Both the position numbers and the translations under genes were made by a program. DNA of 64,000 nt from Chloroflexota bacterium. Its GTDB lineage: Bacteria > Chloroflexota > Anaerolineae > JAAYZQ01. The notes under the pieces were generated by a model. That model searched no databases. It worked only from the letters and a program-made list of their open reading frames with translations, and had not been told where the DNA came from. Shown piece after piece: positions 21,314-31,829 of the stretch (the stretch's first letter is position 1; every line of letters begins with the position of its first letter). Where the stretch lies: positions 248,001 to 312,000 of the forward strand of contig JAGVRI010000002.1 of the NCBI GenBank assembly GCA_018606645.1, written 5' to 3'.

Positions 21314-21552
21314 GGTTTCTTCTCCTCCTTTGTGCTTGTTTTGACCCTACCGCGATCGGGACAACGGCAACCAGATCAGTACCGCAAGCAAATCAAGTAT
21401 ACAGGAAAGTGGAAGGTTTGTCAAGAATCACTTTTGGGCTCAGTTGACGTAACACGAAACAACGTTTCATCTTTTTGTGCCGAGCTCGCGATCACTGATC
21501 GGTGTGCCCATGGTCGAGGGCCTCTCTGGCCGCGCGATGCAACGGGAGCCCA

Positions 21553-22800
21553 TCAACCAACAGCCAGACCGAGTTGCTCCATTTGCCGCTCCATCGCCCG
21601 TCCCAGCCGTCTGATGCCCTCCTCAATAATGGCCGGGGTGGAGTAGGAAAAGTTCAGTCTCATGCAACAACGGCCGTCTCGGCCCTCCGGGTAGAAGGCG
21701 TGACCCGGCACGAACGCGACCTTTTCCTCTACAGCCACGTGCAGCAACCTCTCGGCATCCATCTGGGCGGGCATCCGCACCCAGAGGAACAGCCCTCCCT
21801 GGGGACGGGTCCAGGTTACGCCGGCCGGGAAGTACTTTTCCATGGCGGCAAGCATGGCATCCCGGCGCTCGCGATACACTTCACGGATCTTGCGGACGTG
21901 GGCCCGCACCAATCCGCGCTGGCAAATGTCGTACACGATATGCTGGATCAGGGTGCTGGTGTGCAGATCGGCGCCTTGTTTGGCCTGGACCAGACGGGTG
22001 ATGACTCGTTCCGGGGCGACGATCCAACCCAATCGCAGCCCAGGCGCCAACGTCTTGGAGAAGGTGCTCAGGTAGATGGTGTTCTCTTTGTGCATGGCAA
22101 AGATGGGGATGATATCCTCTCCCTCGTAGCGGAGCTGGCCGTATGGATCGTCTTCGATGATAAAGGCGCCATGTTCGGCAGCCAGCTCCACCAGCCGCAA
22201 TCGCCGTTCCAGAGTCAAGGTCGTCCCCGCCGGGTTGTGGAAATTGGGCAGGACGTAGATGAATTTGACGCCTGGATTGGCCTTCAGCGCCCGTTCCAGA
22301 TCGTCCATGCACATCCCATCGTCGTCTTCGGCCACGCAGACATATTGAGGCCGATATACGTTCCAGGCCTGGATGGCGCCCAGGTAGGTGGGCAACCCGA
22401 CCACGATCTTGTCGCCCTCATTAATGAACACGCGGCCCAGAAGGTCCAGCGCCTGTTGGGAGCCATTGGTGAACAGAATATTGTCGCGGACGGCGGGTAG
22501 TTCGTATTTGCGCATCGTCTCGATCAAATAGTCTTTCAGCGGGGGATAGCCTTCGGTGGGCCCGTACTGGAGCGCCTGCTCCGCCTCGTGCTCCAAGACC
22601 CAGCGACACGCTTCCTGGAAATCACGGACGGGAAAGACCTCTGGCGCGGGCAGACCGCCGGCGAAGGAGATGACGTCCGGCTGCATGGTGAATTTGAGCA
22701 ATTCGCGGATGACGGAGCTGGTCATCTGTTCCGTTCGCTTCGCGAGAGCTTGCTCCCAGTTGGTGGTCCACTGACCATCGAATTTGCTTTGGATTGTCAT
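21553..22800 (-). CDS. PLP-dependent aminotransferase, 2-aminoadipate / MocR-type class I fold
   Basis: TNGSQQALDLLGRVFINEGD, FHNPAGTTLTLERR, STFSKTLAPGLRLGWI. Confidence 0.88.
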   Translation of the reverse strand: MTIQSKFDGQWTTNWEQALAKRTEQMTSSVIRELLKFTMQPDVISFAGGLPAPEVFPVRDFQEACRWVLEHEAEQALQYGPTEGYPPLKDYLIETMRKYELPAVRDNILFTNGSQQALDLLGRVFINEGDKIVVGLPTYLGAIQAWNVYRPQYVCVAEDDDGMCMDDLERALKANPGVKFIYVLPNFHNPAGTTLTLERRLRLVELAAEHGAFIIEDDPYGQLRYEGEDIIPIFAMHKENTIYLSTFSKTLAPGLRLGWIVAPERVITRLVQAKQGADLHTSTLIQHIVYDICQRGLVRAHVRKIREVYRERRDAMLAAMEKYFPAGVTWTRPQGGLFLWVRMPAQMDAERLLHVAVEEKVAFVPGHAFYPEGRDGRCCMRLNFSYSTPAIIEEGIRRLGRAMERQMEQLGLAVG

Positions 22801-22890
22801 GGGAAACCCTCCTTGTTTCCTGACAGGCTTGGCCCGATGAGAATGCCGTGATTCGGACGGTGTGAATCCCTGAACTGCAATTCTCTGCTT

Positions 22891-23571
22891 CTAGGGCTCT
22901 GCCCGACCGGGACAAGGGTTGGCAGAATGGGATGGTTGGCAGAGCTGCGCGATGACCTGGGCGATCTCCTCAATGCGGGAGATAGCAAAGTCTACGCTCT
23001 GGTTTTGGTGGTTCTCTTGTCCCACCAAAACCGTGACCATTCCCAGCTTCTTGGCCGGGACCAGATTCCGGACACTATCTTCGACGATCAGACATTCCTC
23101 TGGGCGCATGTCCAACAGGCGACAGAGGCGCTCATAGGCGCTCGGATCGGGTTTGCTCTCGTAGGCCATATCGCGGATGTCCACAATGCGGGAAAAATGC
23201 CGGCGGATGCCCAGATGGTTCAGGACCCGCTCGGCATGCTCCCGCGAAGCGTTGGTGAACACGATCTTGGGCAGGGGGATAGAGGCCAACACCGCATCCA
23301 ACTCCGCGTTGGGGCGCAAATACCGATGCAATGGGATATCGTGAACAAAGCGGAGGTACTCCTCGGGATCGATCTGGTAATTGGCCTGCAGGCCGCGCAT
23401 CGTGGTGCCATAGGTCTGGATGTAATGCTGGCGCAACGATTCCGACTCTTCGGGGGACAGGTTCAGGCGTTGCCGGAGGTAGGCGAGGATCAGTTCCCGA
23501 ATGTGGTCCATGACCCCTGACTGCGCAGGGTAGAGCGTTTCATCCAGGTCAAAGAGGATGGCGCGGATCAT
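22891..23571 (-). CDS. HAD-superfamily hydrolase (pyrimidine 5'-nucleotidase-like)
   Basis: ILFDLDETLYP, VFTNASREHAERVL, ECLIVEDSVRNL. Confidence 0.85.
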   Translation of the reverse strand: MIRAILFDLDETLYPAQSGVMDHIRELILAYLRQRLNLSPEESESLRQHYIQTYGTTMRGLQANYQIDPEEYLRFVHDIPLHRYLRPNAELDAVLASIPLPKIVFTNASREHAERVLNHLGIRRHFSRIVDIRDMAYESKPDPSAYERLCRLLDMRPEECLIVEDSVRNLVPAKKLGMVTVLVGQENHQNQSVDFAISRIEEIAQVIAQLCQPSHSANPCPGRAEP

Positions 23572-24560
23572 GGTCGTTCCCGGCGTTCGGTCAGGACCTC
23601 CCGGAGGAGGGCGGCATCCAGATTACGGCCGGTTAAAATGGCCACCACTTGAGTGTCGGCCACGTTCATTGAGCCATTGAGCAGGGGAGCAACGGCGATG
23701 GCTCCCGATCCCTCGACGATCATCTGTTCTTGCGCACAGAGCCAGCCAACGGCCTGGCGGACCTCGTGCTCGGGTACTAGGACAATTTCGTCGATCAGAT
23801 CGGCTGCGATCTCAAAAGGGATCCGGCCAAATCCTCCGGCTAGCCCTTCGCAGATGGTGGGGCCGGCCAGGTAGGTCTCGTATGGGCGGCCGTCCCGGAG
23901 GGAGAGGTATGCCGATGGCGAGGCTTCGGGTTGGACGCCGATGATGCGCACCTTCGGGTTCAAGGCTTTGACCACCGATGCGACGCCGGCGATGAGCCCG
24001 CCGCCGCCGACCGGCACGAGGAGGAGGTCCACGTCGGGTAGATCCTCCATGATCTCAAGGCCAACGGTTCCCTGTCCGGCGATCACGATGGGATCATCGT
24101 AGGCCGATATGTACAGGGCATTGTGTTCCCGGGCGTAGGCCTGGGCCAGGGCATGCGCCGTATCATAGTCGGGTCCGGCGAGATGGACCCGACAGTCGAA
24201 CGCTTGTAACCGGTTCACCTTGGTCCGAGGGGTGGTCTCTGGGACAAAGATGACCGCCGCGGGCAGGCGCCACACTTGGCAGGCATAGGCGACGCCCAGG
24301 CCGTGGTTTCCTGCCGAAGCGGTGACGAACTGCCGAGTCCGGTCCTCTGGGCGCAGGTGGGCCAGTCGGTTCAGCGCTCCCCTCGCTTTGAAGGACCCGG
24401 TCCGCTGCCAGCATTCCGTTTTGAGATAGACCCGAGCGCCGCAGATGCGCTGGAGGGCGGTCGAGGGCAACAGCGGAGTATGCCAGAGGTAGGGCCGGAT
24501 GGTCTGCCGGGCAGACAGGACCTCAGCCACCGTAAGGGCATTTCCCGCAGTTACGGTCAT
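23568..24560 (-). CDS. Threonine dehydratase-like PLP enzyme
   Basis: ECWQRTGSFKARGALNRL, TASAGNHGLGVAYA, PVGGGGLIAG. Confidence 0.88.
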   Translation of the reverse strand: MTVTAGNALTVAEVLSARQTIRPYLWHTPLLPSTALQRICGARVYLKTECWQRTGSFKARGALNRLAHLRPEDRTRQFVTASAGNHGLGVAYACQVWRLPAAVIFVPETTPRTKVNRLQAFDCRVHLAGPDYDTAHALAQAYAREHNALYISAYDDPIVIAGQGTVGLEIMEDLPDVDLLLVPVGGGGLIAGVASVVKALNPKVRIIGVQPEASPSAYLSLRDGRPYETYLAGPTICEGLAGGFGRIPFEIAADLIDEIVLVPEHEVRQAVGWLCAQEQMIVEGSGAIAVAPLLNGSMNVADTQVVAILTGRNLDAALLREVLTERRERP

Positions 24561-24654
24561 ACTACCATCTTAACACATTTCGCCAGTTTGGGCAAACAGC
24601 CTTTCTGAAGGGAGATGCCCAGGCCAATCTGCGGGTAGCTCCCTTCGAGAATAC

Positions 24655-24758
24655 CTCACCTCACCTCTACCTCCTGGGCGCAGCACCGCTACGCCCCTAC
24701 CACCCCCTTCCCCTCTCGGCCGGCGGAGAGGGGAAGGGGGCCGGGGGACGAGGTGAGG
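24655..24758. repeat. Palindromic intergenic repeat P1
   Basis: CCCCCTTCCCCTCTC (24703-24717) / GAGAGGGGAAGGGGG (24726-24740), flanked by CCTCACC...GAGGTGAGG. Confidence 0.85.
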
Positions 24759-24837
24759 GCTGTCGATGCTGGTCTGCGGGAATTTTTCATCCCTCGTGGC
24801 GCCCGCCCAGGCATAAGAACTCCGAATTCCAAGACGT

Positions 24838-25890
24838 TCACCGTCCCAAGGCGTTCAGCATGGCCGGGATCACCTGTCGGGCATCACCGACCACGGCCAT
24901 GTGGGCGACCTTCATGATCGGGGCGTTTTCATCAGGGTTGATGGCGACGATGCACCGGGCGCTCTGCACCCCAAAATAGTGGTAGATGTCGCCGGAGAGG
25001 CCACAGGCAATGTACAGATCGGGAGCGATAAATTGGCCGCCGACGCCCACGATCCGGTCCTCAGGAATCCACCCTTCATCAAAGGCCCCCCGTGAGCCGA
25101 CCAGCGCCGCGCCCAGTACCTCGGCCAGCCGTTGGACCAGGGCAAAGCCTTCCGCGTCGCCCATACCCCGCCCGGCCGAAACGACGATTTTTGCCCTGGA
25201 CAGAGGAACAGGCGGAAGCTCTACGGACGCTTCCCGCTCCAGCCACGAGAGCCGGCCGGTAACGCCTCCCAGGTCCAGGTCTACGCGCTTGACTTCTCCG
25301 GAGCGGTAGGGGTCCGCGCTGGGGATGCGGAAGTAGCCGGGTTCCAGCGTGGCCATTTGCGGTCGGGCCTGGGGGCAGGCGAAGGTATGATAGACCTCGC
25401 CTCCCAAGGCCGGACAGGTTCCAAGCAGCAGCCGTTCGGACATGTCCAGAGTGAGCTTGAGGCAATGACTGATCAGGCCGGTGTTCAACCGTTGGGCGAG
25501 TCGCGGCGCCAGATCGTTGCCCAACGAAGTGGCCGGCATGAGCAGCATCTCTGGGCGGTGCTGGCCGACCAGGTCGGCCAGGATTTTGACATACACCTCC
25601 GGTTGATATTCGGCCAGACTTGGACTGTCGGCGACCAGGACTCTGTCGGCTCCATAGGCGATGAGCTGCTGGGCCAGCGGTTCAACGCCGTCGCCCAGCA
25701 GACTGGCCCACACATAGACGCCGATCTGATTGGCGATTTCCCGGGCTTGCCCGATGGCCTCCAGTGTGGAAGGCGGTAAGGTCCCATCCGCGGCCTCCGC
25801 CGCCACCCAGAGGTTGCGGTATCCTTCCGTAACCTCTGGGGTGATCTCGCGTTCTTCCTCCAGCAGTTCGCCGAAAAAGCTAAAGTCCAT
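24838..25890 (-). CDS. etfA: Electron transfer flavoprotein alpha subunit
   Basis: IVVSAGRGMGDAEGFALVQRLAEVLGAALVGSRGAFDEGW; YIACGLSGDIYHYFGV. Confidence 0.9.
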   Translation of the reverse strand: MDFSFFGELLEEEREITPEVTEGYRNLWVAAEAADGTLPPSTLEAIGQAREIANQIGVYVWASLLGDGVEPLAQQLIAYGADRVLVADSPSLAEYQPEVYVKILADLVGQHRPEMLLMPATSLGNDLAPRLAQRLNTGLISHCLKLTLDMSERLLLGTCPALGGEVYHTFACPQARPQMATLEPGYFRIPSADPYRSGEVKRVDLDLGGVTGRLSWLEREASVELPPVPLSRAKIVVSAGRGMGDAEGFALVQRLAEVLGAALVGSRGAFDEGWIPEDRIVGVGGQFIAPDLYIACGLSGDIYHYFGVQSARCIVAINPDENAPIMKVAHMAVVGDARQVIPAMLNALGR

Positions 25891-26683
25891 GGCTTCCTCC
25901 TCCCGGGTTGATAAGCTTATGGAGGGTCAAGGCGGTAATGACCTCCTGGGCAACGGTCGTCGGATTGCCCCGGAACCTTTCAGGTTCCAGCGGGGGTGGA
26001 AAGCTTTCTCCCCTGAAGGTGAGCAGAGGGGTCAGGCTGGAGGGTTCCAGGTTCAGGTCCGCGCATCCCCAGACCGGCACATTCCATTCCCGGTAGGCAT
26101 TCATGATCCGGGCCCCATGGGGGTAGCGGGGCGGAAAGGCTTCGGGCGCGACGGTCACCACCGCGGGGAGCTGCACCTGGACGGTGGCATATCCCTTGCC
26201 CCAACGCCGGGTGGTCCGGGCGGCGCCGTTCTCCACCGCCAGGGCATAGACATCGGTGACCTGGGCATAGCCGAGTGCTTCGGCCAGGCGAGGGCCGATC
26301 TGTCCCGCGCCCGTGTCGCCGGATTGCCGCCCGACCAGAATCAGGTCGGCTCCGCCCAGCTTGCGGACGGCGGCGGCCAGAATGAGGGTTGCGACGCTGA
26401 GATCGGCTTCCTCGAACGCCGGATCGCTCAAGAGGTAGGCCGCATCGCACCCCATGGCCAGCGCCTCGCGAAGCGCATCGTCTGTCCGAGCTGGACCGAG
26501 GCTGATGGCGATCGTTTCGGCCTGGTCCCGTTCTTCTTTCAGGCGCAGGGCTGCTTCCAGAGCCGCTTTGCTGCCGGGATCGATGATATATTCCTCACGG
26601 TTGATAAAGATCCGTTCCTTGTCCCGCCGGACTGTGATGCCGGCCGGGTCCAGGATCTGCTTGATCGGTATCACCATCCTCAT
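25880..26683 (-). CDS. etfB: Electron transfer flavoprotein beta subunit
   Basis: IPIKQILDP; DLILVGRQSGDTGAGQIGPRLAEALGYAQVTDV. Confidence 0.9.
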   Translation of the reverse strand: MRMVIPIKQILDPAGITVRRDKERIFINREEYIIDPGSKAALEAALRLKEERDQAETIAISLGPARTDDALREALAMGCDAAYLLSDPAFEEADLSVATLILAAAVRKLGGADLILVGRQSGDTGAGQIGPRLAEALGYAQVTDVYALAVENGAARTTRRWGKGYATVQVQLPAVVTVAPEAFPPRYPHGARIMNAYREWNVPVWGCADLNLEPSSLTPLLTFRGESFPPPLEPERFRGNPTTVAQEVITALTLHKLINPGGGSHGL

Positions 26684-26754
26684 CGGTTTCTTCTCCTTAT
26701 GCAGGTTGCGACACCCCTGATGCGGGGATCTTGTGGCGTTCCCTGGCTTTCGGC

Positions 26755-27921
26755 TCAGGTAGGGATGCGCATGCCATAGGGCCGGAACAGGTTGGCCGCA
26801 ATCACAATGCGCTGGATTTCGTTGGTGCCCTCATAGATCTCGGTGATGCGCTGGTCGCGCCAACCCAGTTCGATCCAGTAATCGCGACTATAGCCCAGCG
26901 CTCCGTGGATCTGCAACGCGCGGTTGATGCAGCGATGGGCCACCTCGGATCCAAAGAGCTTGCAGGCGGAGGCTTCCAGGATATGCGGTTGGCCGGTATC
27001 GATCAGCCAGGCGGTTCGGTAGACGAGGGCGCGCAATGCCTCAATTTCGGCGGCCATGTCGGCGATCATAAAATGCACTGCCTGTTTGGTGGCGATGGGG
27101 ACCCCAAACTGCTCCCGGGCCCGGGCCCACTGGATGGAAGCCTCCAGAGCGGCCTCCGCACCTCCCAGGCAGCCAGCGCCCAGACTGGCCCGGCCGACAT
27201 CCAACGCCTTCATAAAGGTCAGAAAACCGGCTCCGAACTGTCCCAGGACGTTCTCTTTGGGCACGCGCACATCCTGAAGCACGCATTCGGCGGTGGAACT
27301 GCCGCGAATGCCCATCTTGTTTTCCAGGCTGCCGATGCTGAACCCTGGGGTATCGGTCTCGACGATAAAGGCAGTGATGCCGCCGTACGCACCCAGCGAT
27401 GGATCGGTGACGGCCATGATGGTGATGATGTCGGCGATGTCGCCGTTGGTAATAAAGATCTTGGTGCCGTTGAGGACATAGTGATTCCCATCGCGCACGG
27501 CTGTGGTCTTGATGGCGGCTGCGTCCGAGCCGGCCTGGGCCTCGGTCAGGCCAAACGCCCCGATGGCCGTGCCTTGGGCCAGCGGAACCAGGTATTTTTG
27601 CTTCTGTTCTTCCGTGCCGTCCAGATAGATAGCCATGGCTCCAATGCCGGTGTGAGCGCCGATAACGGTAGTGGTGCTGGTGCAGACCCTGCCCAGTTCC
27701 TCCATGAGAATGCAATAGCCGATCTCACCACCCCCCATGCCGCCGTATTTCTGCGGGAAGGGAACCCCCATCAATCCTAACTTGGCTGCCTTTCTGATCG
27801 TCTCATGGGGTACCCGGTGTTCGCGGTCGATCACCTTGGCCAGAGGCTTGACCTCGCTCTCGCAGAACTCTCGCACCATGCGACGGAATAGCTGATACTC
27901 CTTGGGGAAAGAAAAGTCCAT
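26755..27921 (-). CDS. Acyl-CoA dehydrogenase 1
   Basis: GAFGLTEAQAGSDAAAIKTTA, YWIELGWRDQRITEIYEGTNEIQRIVIAANL. Confidence 0.92.
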   Translation of the reverse strand: MDFSFPKEYQLFRRMVREFCESEVKPLAKVIDREHRVPHETIRKAAKLGLMGVPFPQKYGGMGGGEIGYCILMEELGRVCTSTTTVIGAHTGIGAMAIYLDGTEEQKQKYLVPLAQGTAIGAFGLTEAQAGSDAAAIKTTAVRDGNHYVLNGTKIFITNGDIADIITIMAVTDPSLGAYGGITAFIVETDTPGFSIGSLENKMGIRGSSTAECVLQDVRVPKENVLGQFGAGFLTFMKALDVGRASLGAGCLGGAEAALEASIQWARAREQFGVPIATKQAVHFMIADMAAEIEALRALVYRTAWLIDTGQPHILEASACKLFGSEVAHRCINRALQIHGALGYSRDYWIELGWRDQRITEIYEGTNEIQRIVIAANLFRPYGMRIPT

Positions 27922-27935
27922 GGTCTCTCCTCCTT

Positions 27936-29084
27936 CTAGGGTCGGATCTTGAGTCCCTCAGCCTGGTAGACATCCCGGGCGATGAGGAACTGCTGGATCT
28001 GACTGGTACCCTCGATGATTTCCAGGGCCCGGCAATCGCGGTAATAACGCTCGATGGCGTACTCTTTCATGTACCCATATCCGCCGTGGACCTGGAGCAT
28101 CTTGTGGGTGACCTGGTAGGCGGTGCGCGATCCAAACAGCTTGGCAATAGAAGCGTATTGGCCAAAGTTCTGCTGGGAATCGGCCAGCCAGGCGGCATAG
28201 GTGATCAGGCAACGCAACGCTTCGATCTGAGCTTTGGCATCGGCGATATAGTCGTAGATTGCTTGCTTCTGAGCAATGGGGGTACCGAACTGGATATGTT
28301 CGATGGAGAACTTGACCGCCTCTTCCAGGGCCCGTTCGGATCCGCCCAGGGCGATGGCGGCGATCCCGAGTCGGCTCAGGTCGAGGGCTTGCTGGGCGAT
28401 CTTGAGTCCGTGGCCTTCCCGGCCTAGCCGGTTCGCCTGGGGCACGCGGGCCAGATCGAAATAGAGCGTGTTACACGGCACACCTCGCAGGCCCAACGTT
28501 TTCTCCCGATAGCCCACTTTGAGCCCTGGGGTATCGCGCTCCACCAGGAAGGCGGTTATGCCCTCCGGCGCGCGGGCAAAGACCAGGAAGAGCCCGGCCA
28601 GTTCGCCGTTGGACACCCAGATCTTGGTGCCCTTGAGTAGATAGTCCTCCCCATCTGGCATGGCGGTCGTCTGCAGAGCCCCGCCGTCAGAGCCGGCCGC
28701 CGGCTCGGTGAGGGCAAAAGCGCCCAGCATCTGACCGAAGGCCAGCGCTTCGAGATACCGGTCTTTTTGATCATCGGTGCCGTGATCGAGAAGGGGTTTG
28801 ACCACCAGGCTGTTGTGCACGCTCAGGATCAGCGCGGTGGAGAGGTCCGCCCGCGCCAGCTCTTCCAGCATCAGCATATAGGTATAGGTGTCCAGGCCGG
28901 CGCCGTCCATCTCCTCCGGCACCAAAGCGGCCCAAAAGCCCTGGTCGACGGCTTTCTGCAACAGATCCACCGGCGGTTGTTCGGTTTGATCGATCTGCTC
29001 GCCTCTCGGCCGGACCTCGTTGGTACAGAAATCGGCGAACATCTTTTTGAACATCAATTGATCTTCACTGAGTCGGAAATCCAT
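27936..29084 (-). CDS. Acyl-CoA dehydrogenase 2
   Basis: GAFALTEPAAGSDGGALQTTA, YGYMKEYAIERYYRDCRALEIIEGTSQIQQFLIARDV. Confidence 0.92.
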   Translation of the reverse strand: MDFRLSEDQLMFKKMFADFCTNEVRPRGEQIDQTEQPPVDLLQKAVDQGFWAALVPEEMDGAGLDTYTYMLMLEELARADLSTALILSVHNSLVVKPLLDHGTDDQKDRYLEALAFGQMLGAFALTEPAAGSDGGALQTTAMPDGEDYLLKGTKIWVSNGELAGLFLVFARAPEGITAFLVERDTPGLKVGYREKTLGLRGVPCNTLYFDLARVPQANRLGREGHGLKIAQQALDLSRLGIAAIALGGSERALEEAVKFSIEHIQFGTPIAQKQAIYDYIADAKAQIEALRCLITYAAWLADSQQNFGQYASIAKLFGSRTAYQVTHKMLQVHGGYGYMKEYAIERYYRDCRALEIIEGTSQIQQFLIARDVYQAEGLKIRP

Positions 29085-29345
29085 ACGACCTCCTTTCAAG
29101 ACCGCGATTGAAATCGCCCCTGGCGAGCCTTCGGCTGGCCGTCGGCCTGCGCCGACGGAGCGCGTCCCCGCCGGGGGACGCCCGGCCGCCGACGGTACAG
29201 GCGCGGCTGCAGCCGCCCACCCCCTCTTTCATCCCTCGCGGTGCCCCACTGGGCATGGCTACTCCTCTTGGGAAGACAAGGGAAGGGATCAAGTCTTCCC
29301 TTGATCCCCTGCCTGGAGTCCTGCGTTTGCGCCTTGCCTCCCGGA

Positions 29346-30131
29346 TTACCGGTCCTTGAACGAAGGCCGGCGCTTTTCCAGGAAAGCGGCGACCCCTTCC
29401 CGCATGTCCTCGGTTGCGGTCAGTTTGGCAAAGAGGTCTGCTTCGTGCTTAAGACCATCCTCCAGCGACATCTCCAACCCTTCGTGGACCGCCTGCAGGA
29501 TCGAGGCCATAGCCACCGCGCTCCACATCGAGAGCAGCTTCGCCCAACGTTTTGCCTCGCGGACGACGGTGCCCACCGGGACAACCTTGTTCACCAGTCC
29601 GATGCGATAGGCTTCCTGGGCGTTAATGTTGCCGCCGCCCAGGATCAATTCCAAGGCGATCCCTTTGCCGACCAGCCGTGGCAGTCGCTGCGTGCCGCCC
29701 CAGCCGGGCATGATCCCCAGTTTGATTTCCGGCTGGCCGAACTGGACAGCATCCTCGGCAATGCGGAGGTGGCAGGCCATGGCCAGCTCGTTCCCGCCGC
29801 CGAGGCAGGCCCGGCCGTTGATGGCGGCGATCACCGGTTTCCGCGAACTCTCGATCTTGTTGAACAGAATCTGTCCGGCGCGTACGACTTCGTAGGCATC
29901 GTCATAGCCCTGCAAGCGGTTGATCTCATTAATGTCCGCTCCCGCGACAAAGAACTGACCGGCCCCAGTGATGATGATCACCTTGACTTCCGGGTTCTCC
30001 AGAGCTTCGCTAAAGGCGGCATCCAGTTCCAGCACGGTCTGGCGATCAAACGCATTGGCCGGGGGATGATCGATGGTCAAGATCGCAGCCCGGTCCTCAA
30101 TCGAGACTTTGATATTCTGATATTCACCCAT
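29346..30131 (-). CDS. Enoyl-CoA hydratase/isomerase
   Basis: KPVIAAINGRACLGGGNELAMACHLRIAEDAVQFGQPEIKLGIMPGWGGTQRLPRLVG. Confidence 0.92.
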   Translation of the reverse strand: MGEYQNIKVSIEDRAAILTIDHPPANAFDRQTVLELDAAFSEALENPEVKVIIITGAGQFFVAGADINEINRLQGYDDAYEVVRAGQILFNKIESSRKPVIAAINGRACLGGGNELAMACHLRIAEDAVQFGQPEIKLGIMPGWGGTQRLPRLVGKGIALELILGGGNINAQEAYRIGLVNKVVPVGTVVREAKRWAKLLSMWSAVAMASILQAVHEGLEMSLEDGLKHEADLFAKLTATEDMREGVAAFLEKRRPSFKDR

Positions 30132-30201
30132 TATTGGCTCCTTTCTGTTTAGACTATCTATGACCTGTGTCGGTCAAGGGGTCCAAGGGCACTCAGCGCA
30201 G

Positions 30202-31446
30202 CTAGACAGTGTACTCTTTGAATCCCCGTTTGGTCTTCTTGCCGAGTTCGCCGGCCCGTACCTTTTGATAGAGGATATCGACCGGATGGAAGCGCGGCCC
30301 CAATTCTTTTTCCAGAGCTTCCAGCTTTTCCACGACGACGTCCAGCCCCATCTCGTCCATATACTCCAACGGTCCCATCCGGACCAGTTCTCCCCCCTTG
30401 TTGACCTGCATGCCAATGCCGGCGATGCAGGCCATATCAATGTCGTTCACATTGGCGATCCCTTCCTGGACGCACAGGGCTGCCTCGTTGAGGAAGGGCA
30501 TGATCAGGCGGTCCACACTGAAACGGGTGCCGGTTTGGACTTCGCCCGCCTGTTGCATCCGCTGGATGATCGCCTCCAAGGGTTCGGCGTCGGTGGCGGA
30601 ATAGATGTAAAAGCCCGCGCCGGTTTTTTCCCCAAAGCGTTTGGCCTCGACCAGTTTGTAGAACAAACGGGCCGGCTTGACCCGGTCCCCGTAGTGAGAA
30701 TAGAGATACTCTCCCACGTGGGCGCAGACGTCAATGCCCAGCATATCCATCAGGAAGAAGGGGCCCATCGGCCAGCCAAATCCGTTGCGGCCCATCGCCT
30801 CGTCGACTTGCTGGGCGGTGGCTGCCCCTTCTTCGACCGCCAGGACCGCTTCATTGAGATAGGGCATCAGCAGGCGGTTCACCAGGAAACCGGGACACTC
30901 TTTGACCACCACCGGGATCTTGCGCAAATCCTGGGCAAACTGCTGGACGGTGTCGATCGTATCCTGGTCCGTTTGGGCTCCGGGGATGATCTCGACCAGT
31001 TTCATCACATGGGCCGGGTTGAAAAAGTGCATGCCGATCACCTTGTGAGGCCGTTTGGTCGCGGCGCCCATCTCGGTGATCGACAGGGCTGATGTGTTCG
31101 AGGCAAAGATGGTGTCGGGTGGGCAGACCTCGTCGAGTTCCCGAAACACCTGTTGTTTGACCTTCATCACTTCCGGGACTGCTTCGATGACAATGTCCAC
31201 GTCGGTAAAGCTGTCGTAACTCAAGGTATATTCGATGAGCGCCAGCTTTTCCTGCATCTGTCCGTGGGTCATCTTGCCCTTGTCCACCCGGCTTTGGTAG
31301 ATGCCTTCCACATGCTTTCGGGCTGCCTCGAGCTGGCTGGGCGCGATATCCTTGACGACCACGGGCAGGCCAGAAAAGGTCACGACCTGAGCGATGCCGC
31401 CGCCCATGGCTCCGGCACCGACTACCCCTACTTTAAAGATCCACAT
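30202..31446 (-). CDS. 3-hydroxyacyl-CoA dehydrogenase with duplicated C-terminal domain
   Basis: VGVVGAGAMGGGIAQV; two HCDH C-domain copies (PGFLVNRLLMPYLNEAV..., RFSVDRLIMPFLNEAALCV...). Confidence 0.9.
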   Translation of the reverse strand: MWIFKVGVVGAGAMGGGIAQVVTFSGLPVVVKDIAPSQLEAARKHVEGIYQSRVDKGKMTHGQMQEKLALIEYTLSYDSFTDVDIVIEAVPEVMKVKQQVFRELDEVCPPDTIFASNTSALSITEMGAATKRPHKVIGMHFFNPAHVMKLVEIIPGAQTDQDTIDTVQQFAQDLRKIPVVVKECPGFLVNRLLMPYLNEAVLAVEEGAATAQQVDEAMGRNGFGWPMGPFFLMDMLGIDVCAHVGEYLYSHYGDRVKPARLFYKLVEAKRFGEKTGAGFYIYSATDAEPLEAIIQRMQQAGEVQTGTRFSVDRLIMPFLNEAALCVQEGIANVNDIDMACIAGIGMQVNKGGELVRMGPLEYMDEMGLDVVVEKLEALEKELGPRFHPVDILYQKVRAGELGKKTKRGFKEYTV

Positions 31447-31483
31447 GGTTCTTTCCCTCCTTCGTTCTTCAAGCACGGCTTGT

Positions 31484-31557
31484 GCTGAAGCGTGGCTTTA
31501 GCAGTCCAAAGGGTTTGGCTTTGGACCGCTGAAGCGTGGCTTCAGCAGTCCAAAAGT
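31484..31557. repeat. Direct repeat of a hairpin-forming 27-mer
   Basis: GCTGAAGCGTGGCTTTAGCAGTCCAAA (31484-) and GCTGAAGCGTGGCTTCAGCAGTCCAAA (31528-). Confidence 0.8.
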
Positions 31558-31558
31558 G

Positions 31559-31819
31559 TCACCAGGTTGGCAGTGCGATAGCTGCCGCCGGCTGATCCAA
31601 TCGGACGAAATAGACCCATTGATCTGGATACCGGGCAAAGGCGGCGGCATTGGCTTTGCCTAGGGTGGCTCCCACGAAATAGTCGCCGCTTTCCGGCTCG
31701 ATGGCCACGACGCCGGTCTGGCCTTCCAATTCGCCTTTGATCTCTTCCCAGCGCGCTCTGGCCCTGGCCTCGAATGCAACCCGCGCCTCCTTATTTTCCC
31801 ACAGCGTAACGTCCGCCAT
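31559..31819 (-). CDS. Small conserved-looking hypothetical protein
   Basis: 86 aa ORF in the operon between thiolase and HADH genes. Confidence 0.55.
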   Translation of the reverse strand: MADVTLWENKEARVAFEARARARWEEIKGELEGQTGVVAIEPESGDYFVGATLGKANAAAFARYPDQWVYFVRLDQPAAAIALPTW

Positions 31820-31829
31820 CTTTCACCTC

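Noticed and set aside
21456-21468. GAAACaacGTTTC palindrome upstream of the acyl-CoA ligase gene as an operator
   Set aside because: Short, single occurrence and about 145 bp from the start codon; not enough support.
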